Part shown: piece by piece, positions 37,352-48,620 of the stretch
Position numbering within the stretch: the stretch's first letter is position 1
How the letters are laid out: every line of letters begins with the position of its first letter
Assembly (NCBI RefSeq): GCF_910589235.1
Contig: NC_060966.1
Span: 6,278,320-6,342,319 of the forward strand
DNA length: 64,000 bases
Reading direction: 5' to 3'
From: Vespa crabro
Taxonomy: Eukaryota > Arthropoda > Insecta > Hymenoptera > Vespidae
Made by a program: the position numbers and the translations under genes
Notes under the pieces: model-generated
The model's database searches: none
Told to the model about the DNA's origin: nothing
What the model saw: the letters and a program-made list of their open reading frames with translations, nothing else

Positions 37352-39609
37352 TTAGTTATCTATTAGAGGGTAGAAGCCGTAAATGATCGTCGAGAGTACG
37401 ATCGCGATGAGAGAAGAATCGAAACTCGTAAGAACGCCTGAAAAAGAAAAGAGAAAAAAAGAAAGAAACAGAAGATTGGCAACTTGTTTCATCTCTCTTT
37501 TTTTTTTTTTTTTTTTTTTTATTAATCTTCGTTTCTTCTTACCTGCGTTAATGCACTTGTCTACGTCTATAAAATAATCTATCGCGCAATCGCACAAGCT
37601 GCCAACGCATACAAACCCATTTCTTTCCAAATTCGTATAATTTCCATCCTGGTAACAATCGTAATCGTACTGGCAAGGCTCGCCGATGCCTATACAATCA
37701 AATATATTATAATCGTCGAAGGATCTCGTTGACGAATGAATTACTATTTTATAATTTAGACAAACGCACCTCTGTTAACGATGCATTGTCCGAGTTCCTT
37801 CACGAAATGTTTGTTCTTTGGGCACTGACATTTATTCTCGAGGCAGATCGAGCCAGGGATCGTAGAACACATGCCATTCTCGGTGCAATGTTCGCCGATG
37901 GTGTCCGCGTAAGGAATACAATTTTTTCCCGACTTATCGATCGCGGCTTTCTCGTTACACCCACAAGTCTTCTTATCCGTACAAAAGGCTCCCCTTATGT
38001 GATAGCACTCCTCCGATTTCGAGCATAGATCGCCGAAAACTGTGTGTGTGTGTGGAAGAGGTGGAGGGAGAGTAAGTAAAAACAATGGAAGATAAGACGT
38101 TTTAGCGACGAGCCCGGTCGAATTTCATGCGTAACTTCTTACCGGTGGTCTTCCAGCAAACATTGTTCACCGCGTGATAGCCATCGATGCAAACGCATTG
38201 TTGTCGTAGACAGGTCGTATTCGCTTGAAACATCAAACACTGCTTATCCTCCGTGCAGGAAAAATTCAAGGATTTAGCCACTGTAGAAAAAAATCAAAAT
38301 CGAATCAAATTGCCGATTTTTCTTTATTTATGCATTAGTACCCTCACCTTGAAGGCATTGCTGCTGATCCGTCGAAGACACATAGCCTTTAATGCATTCG
38401 CACTGACTTCGACTTGTATTGCAAAAACTATTATTTAACTTGCAGTCTACCTCGTGCTTGCACGTGTGATAAATCGCCGATACTGAAACACGAGACAAAC
38501 GAGGAATTAACCAGAAGCCAAATCGTTCAAGATTTAACGATTCTCAATTGGAAATACCGGCTGGCTTTTCTTGCTGAGTAGCTAATTGTAACCTGGAACA
38601 ATTTTTTATTTGTCCTTGCTCGTTTTCACAAGCGCAGAATCCTTGCTGACACGTCGAATTCTTCTGATCTTTCGAGAATAGGGAACAATCGGTATCTTTG
38701 TGACATGGCACGGATGGATCTGTAATCAATGATTTCATGAAAAACTTTGAAACGGGAAATAAGGTAAATCGAGAATTCACCGAGTTTCGAATCAAGTGAT
38801 TCACATTAATTCGCGAAGGAACGTTGTTCGTGTATAGTAACGCGAGACAAATTTTTAGCGTCGACTCATCAAGATCACCGTTTTAATCTCTTCAAGGATA
38901 TTGCGAGTCGTACGCGGCGCAATTAACGCAACGATCAAAACTATATAACCATAACACTTAACTATTCGAAACAATTTGTTCTTCGATCGACGACTGTCCT
39001 AACCTCACAATACCGATACTCACAATATCGATACGTCGATTATGTCGATAAATTTATCTGAACTGAAAACAAATAACTGTAACTTAATCTTTGTTGACTA
39101 ACGGTGACTAAACTTCAATGTCACGTTACAACGAACAATTTTCTTGCAGTAGAAATGATCGTATATAAATAAATATATTTAGGCGTATGTCGTACGGAAG
39201 AAGAGTTATATCGAAGGAAAAATCTTTTAAAAATATTATGGCAGATTAGAAGCGGAAAAGAAAATAAAAAAAAAAAAAAAGAAAAGAAAAATGGATGGAC
39301 GTATGATTTATCCGGAGGCCGCGATATGTTTGTTGTTATCGATCGATTACCGTAACACGTTCCGGTTCGCAAGACTAGGCAAAAGAAAGAGATCCATGCC
39401 CGTTAAAGTCATTAGAATTTCATCCGACGCACGATGCAAACTAACGACGATAAGAAGCAGCAATGCTCGATTAAATTTCAATGCAATGACTCATATACAC
39501 GTGCACCGAACAATAAAAAGGATGTAAGAAAACAATTACCGATGTTTAGACCATCGATCGGACGATCGATCAGTAGGAAAATACCAAAGAGAAGGAGATA
39601 ACTTTTCAT
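37352..39609 (-). CDS. EB-module cysteine-rich secreted protein B
   Basis: Seven exons: 39609-39540, 38719-38558, 38482-38348, 38280-38143, 38039-37770, 37689-37543, 37437-37352; 1008 bases, 335 residues. Every intron is phase 1. The signal peptide is MKSYLLLFGIFLLI. Modules include VPCHKDTDC then FCACENEQG, YHTCKHEVDC then QCECIKGY, NFSCTEDKQC then QCVCIDGY, GDLCSKSEEC then TCGCNEK, GEHCTENGMC then KCQCPKNK, and GEPCQYDYDC then LCDCAIDY. Each has the same six-cysteine spacing. The C-terminus is a hydrophobic anchor (LIAIVLSTIIYGFYPLI). It is tandem with gene A and divergent from gene C, consistent with local duplication. The fifth exon carries two modules, so one intron was lost there. Partner and function are unknown; extracellular or cell-surface location is inferred from the leader and tail. 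Confidence 0.85.
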
Positions 39610-40977
39610 GATGACAGCGACGATCGTCGATGATCTCTTTTCCTTTGTTTCTTCTTTTTTATTTTTTTTTTTTTAACAAAAAAAAAAAAAAAAAACTTTT
39701 ACTTTTGCAGGACAGAAGGCGTTTCCAACGTAGATGGCATCCGACTGGTATGGAATACGAATCCGAGTTCTCTCTTACGAAGGTCTTTTCCCACTCTCTC
39801 GCGTTGCCTTCTGACTTTCCCTCTCTATCTTTCTTCCTTTCTCTCGCTCCCTCTTTCACTATTTACTTCGCATCAGCATTTGTGATTCTTATACAAGGTG
39901 TCCCATTCGACCCAAACGAAGATTCACTTTATTAACGGGAAAAAATGTTTAGAAACGTTTATCTTTTCTTTTCTTTCTTTCTTTCTTTCTAACCTTTTTT
40001 TTCCCTTTTTTTTCGAAACCTCACTTCAACCTTTTTATATCATTTACATAGTTTTATCCCATATACATGGAAAATCTCTTGTATACGTGATTTATACTTG
40101 ACACATCGATACGGAAAATAATTTTAAAGCTTTTTTATTTACGCTAACGCCAGTGCGTTACGGATGGATACGGATTATTTTAAATGGGCCGTTACAAGAT
40201 TATCCCTGTGCATACGTGAGAATTGATAAATTTTCTCTTTCGAAGCTTTTACCTAGATCGGATCCACTCTCCTCTCCCCGTTCTCGCCATTATTCCTATT
40301 ACGTTCGAGTGAAATCAAAAATGAAGGAGATCAAATATTAATGTTATCTAAATTTTATATATACCTATGTTCCTATGTGACCTTCTACGTCGATTACAAT
40401 CGACGTAAGTCGAGAAGCATGTCATCCACGTTTATTGTCCATCAATTCTTCTTAAATCGATCTCGCGATACGTCGGAATGAGATTTATTAAGAAAAAAGA
40501 AGAAATTATCGTCAGTATTATCGCCAATAAAGACCTCGCGTGCATTTTTATCCTTCTCCGTTTCTTCATTTCCGTCTTATTCAAAAGTTTTCTAAATGGT
40601 GACAGCCAACGTTGAATAGATAAGAGCTCGTATTTCCTGTGCACACTGATTTCAAACAATTTCCAAGTTTCGTCGTTCCAAATAGGAGGAACTTTGTATG
40701 TCTCATATCTGTGCTATTTATGATGACCCTTTTACGTCCTACAATTTAAAAAACTTATTAGCTTCATACGTACATACAATAATGTAATAAATAATAATTG
40801 TACCGACAATAAGAAACTGCTAATGTACGAAAGGCTTCATTTTCGATCAAGATGCATTTATTCGAGAGCTTATTAGCGAGCCTCGATCGAAATGTTGATC
40901 GAATCTTTCCCAATTGCACATTAAAGTAGAAGAAAAAATGTTCGTTAGAAATATGTCTGTATATATATATACATATA

Positions 40978-41024
<47 letters not shown>

Positions 41025-41219
41025 AGCAAAGGAGATAGATAAAGAGATAAGCATTATCATGGAAAGGTGTGCAGGCATTGGAGTCAATTTAACGTTTGTA
41101 TCTTCGTCATTCGGTCGAAGAAGCCGAGCATGATGCTCCGATTGTTTCGCGATTGAGATATCAAATTATTTTAGATAAAGATTTTGTTCAAGTTATTTTA
41201 TATCCTTAGAGCTTGTACG
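39610..41219. promoter_or_regulatory. Divergent intergenic region between EB genes B and C
   Basis: The two start codons point away from each other across 1.6 kb, so both promoters should lie here. It contains a pyrimidine-rich patch (39640-39690), TTTC repeats near 39970-39990, and a TA run at 40979-41021. I could not identify a reliable TATA or initiator element. TATACAAGGTGTCCCATT at 39890-39907 resembles a sequence at 54167-54183. Confidence 0.45.
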
Positions 41220-42465
41220 ATGATAACGATTATGCGACGACACGTTGTTGTTTTCCTTGGTCTCATCATTGTTGAATTTCTTTCGTGTTCAGCGGAAGGT
41301 AAGTGCTCCGTTAAGTAGTGCATTCTCGGTGATTAATTGCATTAACATTTTGCATTTGCATCTTCAAACGTTTCCTATCAACTTAATCATTATTTTTTAT
41401 CGTAGACAAACGAATTGGAATAGTATTGTTCGGGGATCCATGCGAGAGGGACTTTAATTGCATAAAGAATGCATATTGCCGTAGCCAACGCATCTGTCAG
41501 TGCGAGCAATATTACTCACCCAATCCTGAGAAGACGGTTTGTCTAGCCAGTAAGAGATTCTTTTAGTGCGAATTAATTAGATATGACGATTAAAAGGATC
41601 TAACGAAAACGTACGTTTCTTTCGTCTTTCCAGCAGCCGGATTAAGTTGCAACGATGACTCTACTTGCGCTACCATGTCCAATGCAGTTTGTCGTCAAAA
41701 CGTATGCAGTTGCAAAGACGCGTTTACCCTGGATATAAACAATTCGTCTAATTGTATAAGTAGTAAGCTAATACGCTCGCATGTTTATCGCTATCATCGA
41801 CGGAACGTTTGGAAAAAATAGGAAAAAAGATTAGAGAACTTAATCGATACTTTTTTGAACGTAACTCGATCGTCTTATCATGCGGAAAGATTTACTCCGT
41901 GTCGATCGATAAATTATTATTACTCTTACATTCTTTTGTCTCTTTTCAGGGCCATCGAAGGAAGGGGATGCTTGTCAGAGAAGGGACGACTGCGAGGAAG
42001 CTATGGAACGGGCAATATGCATCGATAATAAATGTCGTTGCATCACTGGCCTTCGTTTCGTCAACGAAACTGGCAAATGCATTCAGGCTCGTGGTAATCC
42101 CTTCATCTCCCATAATAAGGATAAATAACTCGTCAAAAATATGATAATAACGATAATCGTCTTTTTTAAGGCCGATATAATACATGTACCAAGGATTACG
42201 AGTGTTTCCTCGACGATGGTACACCGAATGTTTTGCAATGTAAAAATGACGAATGCGTTTGCAGAGATAACGATCCTCGGTGCAGTAAAGGTTAATGGGG
42301 AATTGGTTTAGCCCCTATTAATTTTTCTTATGCGTTAGTATTTTATTACTTTTATTCCTTATTTGCGTTCTTTTTTTTTTCTTCTTCTTTCCTTTAGGCT
42401 CGTCCATTGCAGCGACAACGATAGGGCTAATCGTATCGACGATAATCGTAACACGGATAGCGTAA
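41220..42465 (+). CDS. EB-module cysteine-rich secreted protein C
   Basis: Six exons: 41220-41298, 41406-41549, 41634-41762, 41950-42093, 42171-42290, 42398-42465; 684 bases, 227 residues, all introns phase 1. The signal peptide is MITIMRRHVVVFLGLIIVEF with LSCSAE. Four modules, one per exon: GDPCERDFNC then ICQCEQYY; GLSCNDDSTC then VCSCKDAF; GDACQRRDDC then KCRCITGL; YNTCTKDYEC then ECVCRDN. The last exon is a small-residue stretch plus hydrophobic tail (GSSIAATTIGLIVSTIIV, then TRIA), which looks like a GPI-anchor signal. It is shorter than paralogues A and B (four modules against five or six). An AATAAA lies about 100 bases after the stop. Function unknown. Confidence 0.87.
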
Positions 42466-42567
42466 TTAACATAAGAATGCATTGTTACGACTTTAGTAAT
42501 AGACAAACAACACGAAAGTTTTGTATATGAAAATACAATTTTTGTTCTTTCCCTTTCTCCTCTTTCA

Positions 42568-42573
42568 AATAAA
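42568..42573 (+). terminator. Candidate polyadenylation signal of EB gene C
   Basis: AATAAA about 100 bases after the stop codon at 42465. Confidence 0.5.
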
Positions 42574-42699
42574 ACCAACTATTGCGCCAAAGAAATGTTA
42601 CATTTCTTTTTCGAATTTTTCTTTTTCAATGTTGGTTGCCATTGTAAACTAGCGCACTCTGTATTCGAATCGTAACAACGTGGTAAAAGATGATGGACG

Positions 42700-42795
42700 G
42701 TGTTATAATTATATAGATCAGTACGAGACGATAATACGATAAAAAGAAAAAAAGAAGAACAGTTTGGAAATAGATTTACGCATCAGGAGAAAAAG
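42700..42795 (+). other. mRpL51: 5' UTR exon of mL51 (3' boundary defined)
   Basis: The donor AAAAG/GTATGT at 42795/42796 pairs with the acceptor TTTTTTCCAG at 43031-43040, two bases before the mL51 ATG. The upstream limit is not determined. Confidence 0.45.
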
Positions 42796-43042
42796 GTATG
42801 TGCTTGTAAATATAAAATGCGTTCGTTGGATTGCAACTTTTAAAAATGCATTACACTCATGAAATGAGTATGATGCAAAGTGAGGTTAAGTCGTGAATGT
42901 TTGACGAAAAGACATCGGAAAGACTTTTAAATGCTAGCTAGTAGTGAACCAATTATACACACGATAGTATCTCCGATCGGCATTATTATGGCACATATTT
43001 TACACGGAAAATTTGAAAAAATGTTTCATCTTTTTTCCAGCA

Positions 43043-43534
43043 ATGTCGTTCATCGTAAATACAATACGCACTAGTATACGTACTTGGAGCCCGTTAATGA
43101 CTACAGTACGGTATCGCTATCATGCAGACAAAATTGCTAGAGGCCCGTTGATACGAAGATACGATTACGAAGATCCGATAGATATGAAGGGATTATTGCC
43201 TCATACCGGAGGAACAAAAAGACTTCCAATGCCGATCTATTGTCCGGTGAATGCTTGGCAAGAGAAGAGAGCATTATTTGGACAGAATGATTACATCGAT
43301 ATTCTAGGATCTGAACATTTGCACCCTACAAGAATACTTTACAAGGTACCATCTTGGTTAAGAGGAGTTAAAGGAAACGAATATAAAATATTATTGAGAA
43401 AGAGGAAAATGTGGAAATCTGGTATCTTCCCTATCGCAAGACCGACCAAATGGAAAGAAATGCAAAAGAGGATAAGATATCTATATAAGAAATTAAACAG
43501 GAAGACTAAAACTGGATTCTCTAAAAACCAATAA
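43043..43534 (+). CDS. mRpL51: Mitochondrial ribosomal protein L51 (mL51)
   Basis: A single coding exon, 163 residues. The start at 43043 (MSFIVNTIRTSIRTW) is preferred over an in-frame ATG at 43013, because a strong acceptor (TTTTTTCCAG) ends at 43040 and the upstream ATG would then be intronic. The N-terminus is a basic mitochondrial leader. The conserved core is visible: AWQEKRALFGQNDYIDILG, PSWLRGVKGNEYK, LRKRKMWKSG and KRIRYLYKKLNRKTK, matching mL51 from other animals (EKRA.FG.YD.I.ILG, WLRG.KGNE, RKRK, KRIRYLYKH.NR). It is a component of the large mitoribosomal subunit. An AATAAA lies 29 bases after the stop. Confidence 0.95.
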   Translation: MSFIVNTIRTSIRTWSPLMTTVRYRYHADKIARGPLIRRYDYEDPIDMKGLLPHTGGTKRLPMPIYCPVNAWQEKRALFGQNDYIDILGSEHLHPTRILYKVPSWLRGVKGNEYKILLRKRKMWKSGIFPIARPTKWKEMQKRIRYLYKKLNRKTKTGFSKNQ

Positions 43535-43562
43535 GAAATTAATGATATAATTTGTTATATCA

Positions 43563-43568
43563 AATAAA
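43563..43568 (+). terminator. Polyadenylation signal of mL51
   Basis: AATAAA 29 bases downstream of the stop codon. Confidence 0.65.
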
Positions 43569-43851
43569 AAGATAAACGAATTTAAATTGAAGAAGTCACT
43601 TATATCTGCTGAAATAACATTATTCTTCTTGATTCGTGTGCCATCATCGAACATCGTACAAAGTATAAAATAGCGAATTTATTTATTTGACAAATGATTA
43701 TCCATCGGATATACGATAATTTCACAATGATCAAGATCGCAAATAGTGTTATCGTTAAAATACTTTTCATAATTATTTACTGTAAAAAGATTTGACAGCT
43801 TCACACGTATATACATAATCAAGCAGAAGATTATATAACAACCTAAAGAAG

Positions 43852-43883
<32 letters not shown>

Positions 43884-44040
43884 GTGTATATATGTATATA
43901 TATATATATACATACACACGCTCACACGCACGCACGCACACGCATATATATGTATCGAGCAGAAATATCTTCTAAGTACAATTAGGGTAAAAGCCCTACA
44001 AAAATCTTATGCAGATCTACGTTTGATTATAGCACGTATT

Positions 44041-44045
<5 letters not shown>

Positions 44046-44108
<63 letters not shown>
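44046..44108. repeat. (TA)n microsatellite
   Basis: About 31 TA units between the convergent mL51 and dipeptidyl peptidase genes. A shorter TA tract lies at 43862-43910. Open frames over it encode Ile/Tyr repeats and are artefacts. Confidence 0.97.
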
Positions 44109-44112
<4 letters not shown>

Positions 44113-44631
44113 AAATAATTGCGAGTATTGTCGATTTTCTTAAAAAATATCTAGGATCGTTAATACGTTTGTAGATGGTGGTAAGCCTTCGTAATAAACG
44201 TATGAGTGTACGTGTATATAACATGTTCCGCGATGGTTCCATAACAAAGTAATAACATTGTTGATTCAATGTCGCGTTTCAGACAGTGGATTATTTTCAT
44301 TCAATATGCTTGTGGAATATTCGACAGGTATCTTTAATAACAATACGTACGTTTCAAACATACATATCGTCTAGACTTTATTGCAAGTTCTCGTAGTAAA
44401 AATGTAATACTGCTTGAACATACCTCGATACTTGACTCCGACATAGAGATTAAAATCGAATACCTGTCTATACCATCGCGAAGATATAGAAATAGCGACA
44501 GATCAGATTAATTCGGTTAGAGTTCTATATACATAAAATAATGGCAGTTACTTAAATTTTTAAAAAAGATCGTTCTTTTAACGAGCAATCGGTGTGTAAA
44601 ATTTACCTAATAGTGTCTAATTTAAATAGGT

Positions 44632-46523
44632 TCATAAATGATTTTGTAGAAACGATAGCAACGTAGTTTCGTAATGTTTACTAGCATCTAAATTTCGAAG
44701 GCTGTGCCTTTCGTTCGGATAAATTTGCAATTGATACGGCTTGCCAGTTTTTACAAGAGCATTGATCAACTGACTGGTATGGAAAAAGTGAACATTTTCA
44801 TCGATAAGTCCGTGAATGATAAGAAGTCTGTTCTCTTCGTCCGGGAACTTGCTAACGTATGTTAAAACCGAACCGGTCATATAACCGTGTGGATTATTTT
44901 GAGGAAGGTCCATGTAACGCTCGGTGTAACCGGTGTCGTAAAAGTTCCAGGATGTAACCGGTGCCCCGGCTATCGCCAACTATTAACATTACAAAAATTT
45001 TACAATAATCTCTCATCTGGACTCATTTACAATTTAGAAAGGAGGACGTACTTTAAATACATCAGGATATTGTATCAAACCCATCAGACTTAGGTATCCG
45101 CCGTAAGACCAACCGTGAAGAGCGACACGATTTAAATCTATGTATCCCGTCGTCTCGGCCAGCCATCTTAAAACTTCGACCTGATCGTTTAATTCGACGG
45201 TTCCCATGCGACGTTGCAAATGACTCTCAAATACCAATCCTCTATGCTGCGAGCCACGAGAATCGATTAAAACAACGCAATAGCCTTGCGCAGCCAGCAT
45301 ATGCATTCTTAAGTGTCTCATACCCTATTGAATGATTAATCCTTTATATAATCGTAAAGGTATTAGTTTCGACCGAATACGGGAGAAACATATCGTACTC
45401 ACTTTAAACGTATTGGATACCAATTGTACTTCCGGACCACCGTAAACGTTTAATATAGTGGGATACTTGATTCCTGCTTGAAAATTATGAGGTTTAAAAA
45501 TCATCGAGTAAATTGTATCCCCCGACATTATCTTATAGGTATAAATTTCTGGCGCAAATAAATCTAATTCGGGAGAAGATGGTTCCAACAGGTAACCAAC
45601 CGGAGTAAGCGTTATACTCTCCACCGTCCAATCGGATTGAGATATCCTAAATACCTGAAAACACAATTATACGTAACATTCTACGTAATAAATTAACAGA
45701 TATCTTAATTAATTCATAGATTTTTCATGTAATCTCAAGTACTTGGCATATCGGAAATGTTTTGATGGAGCTGTAGACGGTAACTAGCATAGTGCATTCC
45801 TTATTGAAATATACATTATTATAACTGTATCCGGGCCTCGTTAAGAGTCTTATTTCCAGTGGCCGACGAAGGGAGACCGCATAAACGTGTTGTTCCAACG
45901 GACCCTCTCTCAAACCACAAAAATATACGATAGAATTGCTGTCGTCCACCCACAATTTTTTACCCAATACTTCCCAATCGCCTTGCGTCAATGCTATCTT
46001 CGATGTAACGCGTGGCTGTAAAAAGATACTATCCATTCGATCCAATGATTCTTCTACACCATTGCTTAAACCTAAAGGAACGTCAGATAAATGTGAGATA
46101 TCAATCGTTCAAGTGAAAAATTATTATTAAAAGTCGAAAAAGGAATATTTTTCTATACCAGTTATGCTGGATGTTATAAGATACAAGTGTCGAAATTCCG
46201 ACTCCTCGCTGCCCCAAAGAAATTTTACTTCCATCGGTTCGTCCGAGGGCAAAAAGTAAAGCAAATCGTTAACGTTCACCCAAACGGTACTCTGCTCGGA
46301 ATATAAAACCTGAACGCTCGCAGAGGAAGATTTGGTATTGTATACGCTCGTAGGAGGCTCAGAAAAATTGTCGACCGATAATAGAACCAGTTCGAGCTTT
46401 TGTTGTTTCCTATCTAATAACTGCACCCAAACGCTGTTATTTAGAGAAAGAAGAAGAAGAAAGAAAAAAAAAAGAAAAAAGAAGGACATTAACGACAAAG
46501 GATGTTGTTAATAATTTGTTTTT

Positions 46524-46564
<41 letters not shown>

Positions 46565-47925
46565 AGCGCGTTTAGGACGAGGTCGTGCTTACTATTGAGC
46601 GTCCGGCGTCCAACCAACTCTAACCATATATTCCATCCAAGGAAACATAATCTGTAGCGGATACTGGAGTTCTAATATTTCAACGTCAACTATCTGCAAA
46701 GTTTCCGTTAATCGGAATTGCACCATTTTCAAATTACTCCTAGCGTTTGACGTGCCAGCTCTAGGAAATCTAAATTCATCTATTTCCTCGGAATTGGTCG
46801 TTGAAGGAAAACAAAAGATTTTCACGTCGCTTTCGTCGACCTCTTCGTAGACTATTCTATAAATGCCATCGTTAGATTTTGGTTGCCACCAAAAACCTAT
46901 ATACCTATAGGAATGGATCGTCAGTTAGAGGGTAAATTAAAATCAAGGCATAATACAGTGATCAAAGTTAGAAACCTAGTAAATTCTTCTTGCATGACAT
47001 AAGAAGGAGTACCGGCAGTAAGAGGATCATCGGTTAGACTTCTGCCCCCTTTTCTGGCATGAGTCAATCTGACGGATGATCCTGTAACGCTATGAGACAA
47101 ATATAAGTCACCGGAACAAGTATAAGCGACCAACGCATTGTTCCATGGACAAATTTGAGGACACAGTTTAGCACCAGAAGCCGATATTCTAATCTCTGAT
47201 GGAAACAAAGGTCCAGGCTAAAAGTCAAAGAGAAAATAGATGAGTATTCTTTCCTTAAATAGATAAATCCACGAATGATCTCAGTTTAATTACCATAAAG
47301 CCTGTGTCTATACATTGATATAAACTACTTGCAGCTGGAAAAACTAACTTGCCACTTTCCGCATGAATTTCATAACTGGTTATACCCCAAGTAGCTAGCC
47401 TCTTCCTTTCCCATAACAGCTGCTCCTCCCTCGACAATCTATTTGTACTGGATACGCTGAAGCCATATCGAAGCAAGAAATCAGAATCGACAAGATTCTA
47501 AGAAAGAATGAAAGATTCTTATCGAATGTCTTACCTCTGAAAATTTGCTTCTATAACTGGTTGCCAATGAAGTCGATACCCATTGGCATGATCGGAGTGT
47601 GCAATATCGACATATAAAAGTGTAGTTTCCCAACCATTGTTCGGAGTACTGAGAAAATATATTCTGGTGCTGAAACGTGAAGTGAGTTTTTAAATACACA
47701 AAAACTTGATTATTCGATAAAAAAAAGATTCGGTCAAAAGCAAGAGATTTACCGTCCATCGGGTAAAGATCGAAACGTTATGGATCCAGGCACTGATCCC
47801 GCCGATACACCTGACAATCTTCTCCTCAAATCGCTAACTACACCACGTAATTCTGGCCAGGTTTTTTTTGCGGTAGCATCATCGGAGGATCCTATCCGGT
47901 CTACGCCTTCGTTACAGGCATCCAT
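44632..47925 (-). CDS. Dipeptidyl peptidase 8/9-type serine protease
   Basis: Ten exons: 47925-47753, 47669-47535, 47456-47294, 47217-46976, 46904-46593, 46433-46159, 46071-45743, 45654-45403, 45324-45052, 44979-44632; 2502 bases, 833 residues, all phases consistent. It has no signal peptide or transmembrane anchor, so it is cytosolic like DPP8/9 and unlike DPP4. The N-terminal half is the beta-propeller, with QEEF carrying the paired Glu that holds the substrate N-terminus, YEEVDESDVKIF, and PLTAGTPSYV. The C-terminal alpha/beta hydrolase has VYGGPEVQLV, GWSYGG (nucleophile Ser700), HGLIDENVHF (Asp778) and NERHS (His810). The enzyme removes X-Pro dipeptides from peptide N-termini. In humans DPP8/9 restrain the NLRP1 and CARD8 inflammasomes; an insect counterpart of that role is not implied. 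A likely AATAAA is at 44382-44377. Confidence 0.95.
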
Positions 47926-48620
47926 ATTTTTTGCTATAATTGCACGCTTCTCCTATCTCTTAAGTCACGCGTACGAGATGCGACATCGTGGAACGCTCAT
48001 GACGATCACCTGTAACGATTCGCGACGTCACTCTAAGATTTATCTCTTTTTCTCTCTTTCATATGTGTACAGACACACACGCACCCACACATCTTTCTCT
48101 CTTTTCCTCCCAAGAGACGTTTCTTGTCGCTCCACGCACCTTCCTACGAGAACGATAATTTTTAGGTTATTTCCACTGCCGTCCATTCACTTTCACCTTC
48201 CTCCTCCTCCTCCTCCTGCTCCTGCTCTTTGTCTAACACTCTCGAGATCTCCCTTCTCTCACGAAAGCACGATATCTCAATATTTCGCGATTTGCGAATG
48301 CGCGTGCTTTACTACCGCCAAAAATCTCTTCTCGCTCCGTTAGAACGGCGCAGCATGACAACTTGGTTTTTTTTACTAGCTCCCGCTACCCTCTCCACTC
48401 TCCTTCGCTCTCCGTCGATCGACGACGACGACGACGACGACGACGCGACAACACAACCGAGATAGCTCGTTTCGTCTCGTGGATGCCGGCGTGCGAGCCA
48501 GATGGGAATTTCTTTGTGATACCTGACGTGAAAGCGACCGAATCACAGAGGAAGGGAGAGACCGAACGGGAGTAGGAAAAAGAAAAGATCTTTCTTTCCT
48601 CTTCGCGGACAACGCCGACT
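47926..48620. promoter_or_regulatory. Presumed promoter and 5' UTR region of the DPP8/9 gene
   Basis: This region lies directly upstream of the ATG at 47925 on the minus strand. It is pyrimidine-rich (CCT runs near 48200-48226) and holds a (GAC)n tract at 48421-48445. Overlapping open frames on both strands across it are composition artefacts. No TATA box was identified. Confidence 0.4.

Noticed and set aside
43013..43042. Upstream ATG for mL51
   Set aside because: The codons before 43043 coincide with a pyrimidine tract and splice acceptor, so they are most likely intronic.
47780..48343. 187-codon plus-strand frame
   Set aside because: It is antisense to DPP exon 1 and then runs through pyrimidine-rich sequence; composition artefact.
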